Of a stretch of DNA of 6,083 nucleotides, positions 1 through 4,904 are shown piece after piece. This stretch comes from Actinomycetes bacterium (lineage in GTDB: Bacteria; Actinomycetota; Acidimicrobiia; Acidimicrobiales; Ilumatobacteraceae), in the NCBI GenBank assembly GCA_023417265.1, contig JAEZFY010000219.1:1-6083 (forward strand), given 5' to 3'. Under the pieces are notes generated by a model. It ran no database searches, was not told where the DNA came from, and worked only from the letters and a program-made list of their open reading frames with translations. Numbering within the stretch: the first letter of the stretch is position 1; every line of letters begins with the position of its first letter. A program made the position numbers and the translations under genes.

Positions 1-148
1 CCGTCGGTGGCACCGTGGGCGCCGGCGGCGCGGCGGTCGGCGGTGGGGCGATCGGGGTGGCGTCGAGCGCGGTCAGTCCGGTGTCGGGACCGCACGCCGC
101 GGCCGTGCCGGCGAGCGCCACCGCCACCAGCGCGACACGCCAGCGCAT
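1..148 (-). CDS. Putative lipoprotein, N-terminal part only (runs off the window)
   Basis: Only the first 49 codons lie in the window. The protein begins MRWRVALVAVALAGTAAACG, which is a lipoprotein signal peptide: a short basic n-region (Arg2, Arg4), a hydrophobic stretch at residues 5-18, and a lipobox ending in Cys19. It is therefore likely exported and lipid-anchored on the outer face of the membrane. After the cysteine comes a short segment and then, from about residue 32, a Pro/Ala/Thr-rich stretch that looks like a flexible linker to a domain outside the window. The ATG is one base after the stop codon of the DUF305 gene, so the two are almost certainly co-transcribed and probably translationally coupled. 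No strong Shine-Dalgarno sequence is visible. The function cannot be given without the rest of the protein. The call of a real gene rests on the lipobox and the tight spacing. Confidence 0.75.
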   Translation of the reverse strand, partial: MRWRVALVAVALAGTAAACGPDTGLTALDATPIAPPPTAAPPAPTVPPT

Positions 149-149
149 G

Positions 150-899
150 TCAGTCGATGACGCCTTGGAGCTCGGCGATCTCGCCGCGCTGGCCGTGCAC
201 GACACCCTCGGCGAAGGCGACCACCTCGTCGTTGGCGGCGTGCTCGACGGCGTACTCGGCCATCTCGACGCCGGCCTGGTGGTGGGCGATCATCAACTCG
301 ACGAACAGCTCGTCGGCCCCGGGCCCCGCGGCCGCGGCGAGCGCGTCGAGTTCGGCCGAGGTCGCCATCCCGGGCATCACCGAGAACTCGTCGTCGTAGT
401 CGGCTGCATCGAGCGGGGCCGAGCTGTGGTCGTGGGCGCCCATCCACGCCATGACCTCGCCGGCGTCCTCGCGGGCCTCGGCTTCCCCGAAGCCGCGCAG
501 GAGCTGGATCATCCGCCCGACCTCGACGCTCTGGCCGCGCATGATGGTGCGGGCGACGGCACCGACGTCGGGGCTGGTGTCGGGGAGTTCGGCATAGATC
601 AGACTCATCAGCACGGCCTGCTCGTGATGCTCCCGCATGTCCTGGAGGAAACCGACGTCGACCTCGTTGTGCTCGGGCTGGGCACCGCTGTCGCCGATCA
701 GCCATCCGATCATGCCCGCCAGGGCGGCGGCGGTGACGGCGACGAGCACGATGTTGAACGGTCGCTGCCACCACGGCAGCACGAGCACGTCGTCGTCGTC
801 CCCAGCGGCGGACGCCGCCGCGGCTTCGGCCTCACGCTCGGCGGCGCGCCGTTCGAGCTCGATCAGCTGGTCGAGTGACAGCTCACTGTCGGGACCCAT
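150..899 (-). CDS. Membrane-anchored DUF305 (ferritin-like fold) protein
   Basis: The 249-residue protein has a charged Glu/Ala-rich cytoplasmic N-terminus (about 1-48, including a short Asp run at 34-37), one membrane segment at about 49-69, and an extracytoplasmic DUF305 domain from about 80 to the end. Family hallmarks are visible: two His-His motifs in helical context, MREHHEQA (His91, His92) and MIAHHQAG (His206, His207), and the MPGM motif at 175-178. DUF305 proteins fold as a four-helix ferritin-like bundle. Some members sit in copper or other metal resistance loci, and the paired His and Met residues fit metal binding, but no biochemical function is firmly established. A Met/His-rich segment (about 150-178: MAWMGAHDH, MPGM) joins the two halves. 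The ATG at 899 directly precedes the family-type N-terminus and has only a weak GATGGG upstream. The gene lies 42 bases after one lipoprotein gene and one base before another. Confidence 0.9.
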   Translation of the reverse strand: MGPDSELSLDQLIELERRAAEREAEAAAASAAGDDDDVLVLPWWQRPFNIVLVAVTAAALAGMIGWLIGDSGAQPEHNEVDVGFLQDMREHHEQAVLMSLIYAELPDTSPDVGAVARTIMRGQSVEVGRMIQLLRGFGEAEAREDAGEVMAWMGAHDHSSAPLDAADYDDEFSVMPGMATSAELDALAAAAGPGADELFVELMIAHHQAGVEMAEYAVEHAANDEVVAFAEGVVHGQRGEIAELQGVID

Positions 900-941
900 G
901 CGCCCATCATGCCAGCGCCGAGCGCCGACGCGTCCGGCGCG

Positions 942-1367
942 CTACGGGTTCGGCATCGTGATGTCGGGCATCGAGATATCAGGCATGTCGGGCATCGTCA
1001 CGTCGGGCAGCGTGATGTCGCTGAGGTCGACGTCCATGCACTCGATCAACCCGGCCAACGCCTCGGCCCCATCGGCGCTGAGATCCTCCGGCACGTCGGG
1101 GCTGTCCCACGAGTCGGCGATCGTGGCCACATCGTCGTCGCTGAGCCCGTTGATGCGGTCACGGACGCAGCTCTCGTCGATCGTCGCCGCCCCACCGGTG
1201 TCGTCGAGGCCTTCCTCCATCGCCGCCACGAGCTCGTCGGCGATCTCGTCGCGGCTCTCGGGTGCGTCGTCGTCGCCGCCGCAGGCCGCCAGGGTGAGCG
1301 CCGCGGTCGCCGCCGCTGCCAGCAATCGACGACGCATGTTCCGTGCTTGCATGTTCGGTCCTCGCAT
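942..1367 (-). CDS. Small lipoprotein with C-terminal D-[IV]-[ST]-[LM]-P repeats
   Basis: I do not recognise this family. From the ATG at 1367 it is 141 residues. It has a basic n-region with Arg12-Arg14, a hydrophobic segment at about 15-25, and the lipobox LAAC with Cys29, followed by GGDDD, a typical actinobacterial lipoprotein N-terminus. The mature part is acidic and probably helical (about 38-112) and contains two further cysteines, Cys67 and Cys110, which could form a disulfide outside the cell. The last 25 residues are a repeat of about five residues (D-I-T-L-P, D-V-T-M-P and so on). The start is ambiguous because three ATGs lie in frame 15 bases apart at 1367, 1352 and 1337. I chose 1367 because it follows GGAGG with 7-base spacing. 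All three leave the lipobox intact. A further upstream ATG at 1439 would overlap the palindromes and has no ribosome site. It is probably first in an operon with the DUF305 gene. Confidence 0.8.
   Translation of the reverse strand: MRGPNMQARNMRRRLLAAAATAALTLAACGGDDDAPESRDEIADELVAAMEEGLDDTGGAATIDESCVRDRINGLSDDDVATIADSWDSPDVPEDLSADGAEALAGLIECMDVDLSDITLPDVTMPDMPDISMPDITMPNP
951..1019 (-). repeat. In-gene 15-base repeat encoding D-[IV]-[ST]-[LM]-P
   Basis: At the protein level this reads DITLP, DVTMP, a shortened DMP, DISMP, DITMP, followed by the terminal Asn-Pro. It covers residues 117-139 of the lipoprotein counted from the 1367 start. Codons vary between copies (for example CCC, CCT, CCG for Pro and GAC, GAT for Asp), so it is not a very recent identical duplication. 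The copies sit at the extreme C-terminus after the helical region. The regular proline spacing argues for an extended, non-helical tail. Confidence 0.8.
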
Positions 1368-1379
1368 GTTCGGTCCTCC
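1335..1379 (-). repeat. Triplicated 15-base unit carrying ribosome site and ATG
   Basis: On the minus strand the unit is (C/G)GAGGACCGAACATG. The plus-strand copies are 1365-1379 and 1350-1364, which match at 14 of 15 bases, and a diverged third copy at 1335-1349, which matches the second at 12 of 15. Each unit ends in an in-frame ATG at 1367, 1352 or 1337. The first two ATGs are preceded by GGAGG or GAGG with 7-base spacing; the third has lost the motif (AAGC). The repeat keeps the reading frame, so use of upstream starts adds five or ten residues in front of the signal peptide. Confidence 0.85.
1375..1379 (-). promoter_or_regulatory. Shine-Dalgarno site deciding the lipoprotein start
   Basis: GGAGG on the minus strand, 7 bases before the ATG at 1367. 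It is the strongest ribosome binding site in the window. A second, weaker GAGG at 1360-1363 has the same spacing to the ATG at 1352. Confidence 0.7.
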
Positions 1380-1393
1380 AATCTGCATGCCTG

Positions 1394-1421
1394 CCGATAC
1401 CCCACAACGCCGCGTTGTGAA
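1394..1421 (-). promoter_or_regulatory. Possible promoter of the lipoprotein-DUF305 operon
   Basis: Reading the minus strand, TTCACA (1421-1416, five of six matches to TTGACA) is followed after 16 bases by TATCGG (1399-1394, a poor -10). The element lies in the 77-base gap between the rarD stop and the lipoprotein start. The -10 is weak, so this is a suggestion only. The 1404-1418 palindrome fills most of the spacer, which is where a repressor would be expected to bind. Confidence 0.3.
1404..1418. promoter_or_regulatory. Perfect 15-bp palindrome, candidate operator
   Basis: ACAACGC-C-GCGTTGT: 7-base arms around one central base with no mismatch. It lies upstream of the lipoprotein start and inside the spacer of the suggested promoter. 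It has no T-run on either side, so it is not a typical intrinsic terminator. As RNA it could form a 6-bp stem with a 3-base loop. Confidence 0.45.
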
Positions 1422-1425
1422 CAGT

Positions 1426-1440
1426 GTTGCGTGACGCAAC
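1426..1440. promoter_or_regulatory. Second perfect 15-bp palindrome, candidate operator
   Basis: GTTGCGT-G-ACGCAAC: again 7-base arms around one base with no mismatch. Its centre is 22 bp from the centre of the first palindrome, about two helical turns, so bound dimers would lie on the same DNA face. It starts 4 bases downstream of the rarD stop codon, so a role in ending rarD transcription cannot be excluded, although there is no T-run. Confidence 0.45.
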
Positions 1441-1444
1441 GATG

Positions 1445-2359
1445 TCAGAGCGCGGCGGCCAGGCGCTGCGATTTACGAGCGTCCCGGTCGGCGCGGATCG
1501 TGTGCACCGTGACGAGCGCCAAGGCCAACCAGATGAAGGCGAAGCCGATGAACCGGCTCGGCGGCATCGCTTCGTCGTACACCAACCAGCCGAGCAGGAA
1601 GTTGATGACCGGGACGAGGTAGTTGCAGGGGCCGAGCAGCGTGAACGGCACGCGCGGGGCGGCGAACGCGAACAGGACGAGCGGGAGCGCGGTGATCGCT
1701 CCGGTGCCGGCGACGAGCACCCAGTCGGCGGCGCTCGCCTCGGCCGGCACCGACGTGGCGCCCCCCGACCAGCCCGAGAGTGCCACGAGCAGCGCCGGGC
1801 CGATGACCACCAAGAGCTCGCTGGTGAGGCTCTCGGTGGGGCCGAGCGGCACCCCGCGCTTGATCAGCCCGTACCACGACCACGTCGCCCCGAGCACCAC
1901 CGCAACCCACGGCAGGGCGCCGTACGACACCGTCAGCACGACGACGGCCACCAGCGCGGCGGCGACCGAGGCCCACTGGAGCGAGCTCAACGACTCGCCG
2001 AACAGGATCGCCCCGAAGGCGATCGTGACGAGCGGGGACAGGAAGTAGCCGAGTGCCGTCTCGACGACACGGTCGGCGCCGATCGCCCACACGTAGGTGG
2101 TCCAGTTGACCGCCAGGAGCACCGCCGCAAGGACGATCCGGTTGCGCGTCGACCACACCCGGAAGGCCGAACGGATCAACCCGAAGCGCCCGCGCCACGC
2201 GACCACCGCGACCATCAGCACGGTGGCCGAGATGATCCGCCAGCCGATCATCTCGAACGCGTCGAGGTGGGCGAGCTGCTTCCAGTACATGGTGAGCAGG
2301 CCCCACAGCGTGAACGCGGTGAGCGCTGCCTGGAGGCCGAGGCGCTGGTCGCGTTCCAC
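1445..2359 (-). CDS. rarD: RarD-type EamA/DMT-family membrane transporter
   Basis: The 304-residue protein is hydrophobic throughout, with about ten membrane segments as expected for drug/metabolite transporter family members. It aligns by eye with E. coli RarD along most of its length: LWGLLTMYWK at 18-27 (RarD IWGIAPAYFK), NWTTYVWAI at 85-93, the E-x-x-LGYFLSPL stretch at 100-110, GESLSSLQWASV at 121-132, a TALPLVLFAFA-type segment at 223-233, NYLVPVINFLLG at 246-257, and FAFIWLALAL at 273-282. The substrate is unknown; RarD is named after chloramphenicol sensitivity and EamA relatives export amino acids or metabolites. I chose the GTG at 2359 because it leaves exactly the RarD-length 20 residues before LWG and follows a TAGCGT element by 8 bases. 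An ATG at 2389 has a purine-rich motif too close to it. The gene is divergent from pgi, with 88 bases between starts. The C-terminal tail is basic and cytoplasmic (about 288-304). Confidence 0.9.
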   Translation of the reverse strand: MERDQRLGLQAALTAFTLWGLLTMYWKQLAHLDAFEMIGWRIISATVLMVAVVAWRGRFGLIRSAFRVWSTRNRIVLAAVLLAVNWTTYVWAIGADRVVETALGYFLSPLVTIAFGAILFGESLSSLQWASVAAALVAVVVLTVSYGALPWVAVVLGATWSWYGLIKRGVPLGPTESLTSELLVVIGPALLVALSGWSGGATSVPAEASAADWVLVAGTGAITALPLVLFAFAAPRVPFTLLGPCNYLVPVINFLLGWLVYDEAMPPSRFIGFAFIWLALALVTVHTIRADRDARKSQRLAAAL

Positions 2360-2367
2360 GGCGGGGC

Positions 2368-2373
2368 ACGCTA
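2368..2373 (-). promoter_or_regulatory. Putative -10 element of rarD
   Basis: TAGCGT on the minus strand, with 8 bases between it and the GTG start. It has the same form as the elements before pgi, fadB2 and pafB. No clear -35 or Shine-Dalgarno sequence is seen, consistent with a leaderless or near-leaderless transcript. Confidence 0.5.
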
Positions 2374-2434
2374 GAGGGAGCGCCGGCATTGCCCTCCGTG
2401 CGTTCCTGCGGTCCGCCGCCCGGCGGTGCTCGGT

Positions 2435-2440
2435 TAGCGT
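2435..2440 (+). promoter_or_regulatory. Putative -10 element of pgi
   Basis: TAGCGT with 7 bases to the GTG at 2448. No Shine-Dalgarno motif lies between. Transcription starting 7-8 bases after a -10 would begin at or next to the first base of the start codon. Confidence 0.55.
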
Positions 2441-2447
2441 CCGCGGC

Positions 2448-3977
2448 GTGAGTGCCGCATTGCCCACCCCGCTGTCCGACACGCTCGGCGAGCTGTTCGC
2501 CGCCGACCCGGCCCGCGCCGAGCGCTACGTCATCACCGCCGGCGACCTGCGCATCGACTATTCCAAGCAGCCGGTCGACGACCAGCTGCTGGGCGGACTG
2601 CTCGCGGCCGCCGCGGCGGCCGGCGTCGAGGCCCGCCGCGACGCGATGTTCGCCGGCGAGCGGATCAACGTGACCGAGGAGCGGGCGGTGCTGCACACCG
2701 CGCTGCGGCTCCCAGAGGGCGCCGCCTTGCTCGTCGACGGACACGACGTGGTGCCGGGCGTGCACGCCGTGCTGCGGGCCATGGGTGCGTTCGCCGACCG
2801 TGTCCGTGCCGACGCGCGGATCACCGACATCGTCAACATCGGTATCGGCGGCTCCGATCTCGGCCCGGCGATGGCCGGCCAGGCCCTGCGCGCGTTCGGT
2901 CACCCCCGGTTGCGATTCCACTTCGTGTCGAACGTCGACGCGGCCGACATCCACGAGGTGCTCCAGCGGGTGCAGCCGGCATCGACGTTGTTCATCGTCG
3001 CCAGCAAGACGTTCGGCACGATCGAGACGCTGACCAACGCCCGCACCGCGCGCACGTGGCTGGTCGACGAGCTCGGCGAGGAGGCGGTGGCGGAGCATTT
3101 CGTCGCCGTCTCCACCAACGCCGAACGGGTCGCCGAGTTCGGCATCGACACCGCCAACATGTTCGGGTTCTGGGACTGGGTCGGGGGGCGCTACTCGGTC
3201 GACTCGGCGATCGGGCTGGCGCTGATGATCCAGATCGGGCCGGACGCGTTCGCCGAGTTCCTCGCCGGGTTCCACACGATCGACGAGCACTTCCGCACGG
3301 CTCCGGCGAGCGCCAACGCGCCGATCGTGCTGGCGATGATCGGCGCCCTCCACTCGGGCCCGTACGGGCGGGCGACCAAGGCCGTGTTGCCGTACGCCCA
3401 GGAGCTGGCGCGGTTCCCCGCCTACCTCCAGCAGCTCGACATGGAGTCGAACGGCAAGCGCGTCACACTCGACGGGACGGACGTGGCCGGCGACACCGGG
3501 CCGATCGTCTGGGGCGAACCGGGCACCAACGGGCAGCACGCCTTCTACCAGCTGCTGCACCAGGGCACGCGTGTCGTCCCGGTCGACTTCATCGGGTTCG
3601 CCGTCCCGAACCATCCCTACCGCGAGCACCACGATCTGTTGATGGCGAACCTGTTCGCCCAAGCCGAGGCGCTCGCGTTCGGGCGCGCCAATCCCGGCGA
3701 GCCACACCGGCACTTCCCGGGCGACCGGCCGAGCACGCTGATCCTCGCCGAGCGACTGACCCCCTCGGTGCTCGGTCAGCTGATCGCCCTGTACGAGCAC
3801 ATCGTGTTCGTGCAGGGCGCGCTGTGGGGCATCAACAGCTTCGACCAGTGGGGGGTCGAGCTCGGCAAGGAGCTCGCCAACCGGATCACGCCCGAGCTCA
3901 CCGACGAGCCGCAACCCGACCGCCACGACAGCTCCACCAACGCCGCGATCGCCTGGTACCGCCGCACCCGCGCGTGA
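2448..3977 (+). CDS. pgi: Glucose-6-phosphate isomerase
   Basis: This cytoplasmic enzyme interconverts glucose 6-phosphate and fructose 6-phosphate in glycolysis and gluconeogenesis. The 509-residue sequence follows E. coli Pgi closely: FAGERINVTEERAVLHTALR at 68-87, IVNIGIGGSDLGP at 128-140 (sugar-phosphate binding), FVSNVDAADIHEVL at 159-172, ASKTF at 185-189, the first family signature DWVGGRYSVDSAIG at 243-256, and the second signature FDQWGVELGKELANRI at 465-480. Expected catalytic residues are present: Glu333 in MESNGK, His364 in GTNGQHAF, Lys474 in ELGK, and HDSSTN near the end. It is about 40 residues shorter than the E. coli enzyme, partly at the N-terminus and partly by a shorter stretch between EALAFGR and GDRPST (about 411-430), where no catalytic residue lies. 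The open frame continues upstream to 2097, but that part is antisense to rarD. The GTG at 2448 is chosen because it follows the -10-like TAGCGT and gives a family-like N-terminus. Confidence 0.97.
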   Translation: MSAALPTPLSDTLGELFAADPARAERYVITAGDLRIDYSKQPVDDQLLGGLLAAAAAAGVEARRDAMFAGERINVTEERAVLHTALRLPEGAALLVDGHDVVPGVHAVLRAMGAFADRVRADARITDIVNIGIGGSDLGPAMAGQALRAFGHPRLRFHFVSNVDAADIHEVLQRVQPASTLFIVASKTFGTIETLTNARTARTWLVDELGEEAVAEHFVAVSTNAERVAEFGIDTANMFGFWDWVGGRYSVDSAIGLALMIQIGPDAFAEFLAGFHTIDEHFRTAPASANAPIVLAMIGALHSGPYGRATKAVLPYAQELARFPAYLQQLDMESNGKRVTLDGTDVAGDTGPIVWGEPGTNGQHAFYQLLHQGTRVVPVDFIGFAVPNHPYREHHDLLMANLFAQAEALAFGRANPGEPHRHFPGDRPSTLILAERLTPSVLGQLIALYEHIVFVQGALWGINSFDQWGVELGKELANRITPELTDEPQPDRHDSSTNAAIAWYRRTRA

Positions 3978-4009
3978 CCCGCTCCTGATGGCGTTTTCGT
4001 ACGGCTGCG

Positions 4010-4015
4010 TAGGAT
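4010..4015 (+). promoter_or_regulatory. Putative -10 element of fadB2
   Basis: TAGGAT with 7 bases to the ATG at 4023, in the 45-base gap after pgi. The bases between are pyrimidine- and GC-rich (CGCCGCC) with no ribosome site. The element suggests fadB2 has its own start of transcription in addition to any read-through from pgi. Confidence 0.6.
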
Positions 4016-4022
4016 CGCCGCC

Positions 4023-4880
4023 ATGACGATCGAACGTGTCGGTGTGGTGGGTTGCGGGTTGATGGGCTCGGGCATCGCCGAGGTCTGCGCCCGGGCCGGG
4101 CTCGACGTCATCGTCCGGGAGGTGTCGCCCGACGCCGCCGAAGCCGGCCGGTCGCGGCTCGTCAAGTCGCTCGACCGCGGCCTGTCGGCCGGCAAGATCA
4201 GCGAAGCCGAGCGCGACGATGCGCTCGCTCGGCTGGCCTTCACCACCGAGCTCGGCGACCTCGCCGACCGCCAACTCGTCGTCGAGGCCGTGGTCGAGGA
4301 CGAGGCGATGAAGGTCGCCATCTTCCAGGAGCTCGACAAGGTCGTCACGGCTGCCGATGCGATCCTCGCCAGCAACACCAGCTCGATTCCGATCATGAAG
4401 CTCGGCACCGTCACGCAGCGGCCCGAGCAGGTGATCGGCGTGCACTTCTTCAACCCCGTGCCCGTGCTGCGCCTCGTCGAGCTGGTGACGAGCTTGATGA
4501 CCAGCGACGACACGATCGAGCGGGCCAACGCGTTCGCCACCGACCAGCTCGCCAAACGCGTGATCCGAAGCCAGGACCGGGCCGGATTCGTCGTCAACTA
4601 CCTCCTCATCCCGTACCTCCTGTCGGCGATCCGGATGATGGAGTCGGGGTTCGCGTCCGCCGACGACATCGACACCGGGATGGTCGAGGGGTGCAGCCAC
4701 CCGATGGGTCCGTTGCGGCTCACCGACCTGATCGGCCTCGACACCACGTTGGCGGTCGCCGAGAGCCTCTACCAGGAGTTCAAGGAGCCGCTCTACGCCC
4801 CACCGCCGCTGCTCAGCCGGATGGTCGACGCCGGCCTGCTCGGCCGCAAGACCGGCCGCGGCTTCTACCAGTACAAGTAG
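4023..4880 (+). CDS. fadB2: FadB2-type 3-hydroxyacyl-CoA (3-hydroxybutyryl-CoA) dehydrogenase
   Basis: The 285-residue length is normal for a single-function enzyme that oxidises (S)-3-hydroxyacyl-CoA with NAD(P), or reduces acetoacetyl-CoA, in fatty acid or butyrate-type metabolism. The N-terminal Rossmann domain (about 1-185) has the dinucleotide motif GCGLMGSGIAE at 10-20 and an acidic residue ending the second strand (Glu33). ASNTSS at 116-121, His141 in GVHFFNPVP and Glu153 in RLVELV match the catalytic Ser/Asn, His and Glu of the family. The C-terminal dimerisation domain (about 186-285) has DRAGFVVNYLLIPYLLSAIR with Asn192, SHPMGPLRLTDLIGLDT and the terminal GRKTGRGFYQY. The GFVVN-x-LL-x-PYLLSAIRM stretch and the SHPMGPLRL stretch strongly recall mycobacterial FadB2, recalled from memory rather than by search. 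There is no enoyl-CoA hydratase domain, so it is not a FadB/FadJ fusion. Its partner thiolase and hydratase are not in the window. Confidence 0.94.
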   Translation: MTIERVGVVGCGLMGSGIAEVCARAGLDVIVREVSPDAAEAGRSRLVKSLDRGLSAGKISEAERDDALARLAFTTELGDLADRQLVVEAVVEDEAMKVAIFQELDKVVTAADAILASNTSSIPIMKLGTVTQRPEQVIGVHFFNPVPVLRLVELVTSLMTSDDTIERANAFATDQLAKRVIRSQDRAGFVVNYLLIPYLLSAIRMMESGFASADDIDTGMVEGCSHPMGPLRLTDLIGLDTTLAVAESLYQEFKEPLYAPPPLLSRMVDAGLLGRKTGRGFYQYK

Positions 4881-4891
4881 CCGCAAGCGCC

Positions 4892-4897
4892 TAGGGT
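4892..4897 (+). promoter_or_regulatory. Putative -10 element of pafB-like gene
   Basis: TAGGGT with 7 bases to the GTG at 4905, in the 24-base gap after fadB2. AGGGG directly abuts the start codon and is too close to act as a normal Shine-Dalgarno site. Confidence 0.5.
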
Positions 4898-4904
4898 CGC
4901 AGGG

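Noticed and set aside
788..803. Short CGT/GTC triplet run.
   Set aside because: It simply encodes the Asp run in the DUF305 N-terminal region. It is a common short codon repeat in GC-rich genes.
15..878. A 287-codon plus-strand open frame opposite the DUF305 gene.
   Set aside because: It is the His/Val/Gly-rich antisense shadow of DUF305 and the partial lipoprotein; DUF305 motifs on the minus strand are unmistakable.
1368..1439. Longer lipoprotein reading from the ATG at 1439.
   Set aside because: It would place the palindromes and possible promoter inside the gene, puts 24 more residues ahead of the signal peptide, and has no ribosome binding site.
2097..2447. Upstream extension of the pgi frame by 117 codons.
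   Set aside because: It lies antisense to the start of rarD, has no Pgi similarity, and the family N-terminus plus a -10-like element support the GTG at 2448.
2360..2482. N-terminal extension of rarD by 41 codons to an ATG at 2482.
   Set aside because: It would overlap the pgi start and adds an Arg-rich segment without similarity. The GTG at 2359 gives the RarD-like length before the first membrane segment.
3056..3988. A 310-codon plus-strand open frame overlapping pgi in another frame, and a similar one at 4052-4894 over fadB2.
   Set aside because: Both are extremely Arg/Ala-rich products of shifted GC-rich codons, without recognisable motifs.
3978..4022. Possible terminator between pgi and fadB2.
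   Set aside because: A short T-run (GTTTTCG) is present, but no stable stem precedes it.
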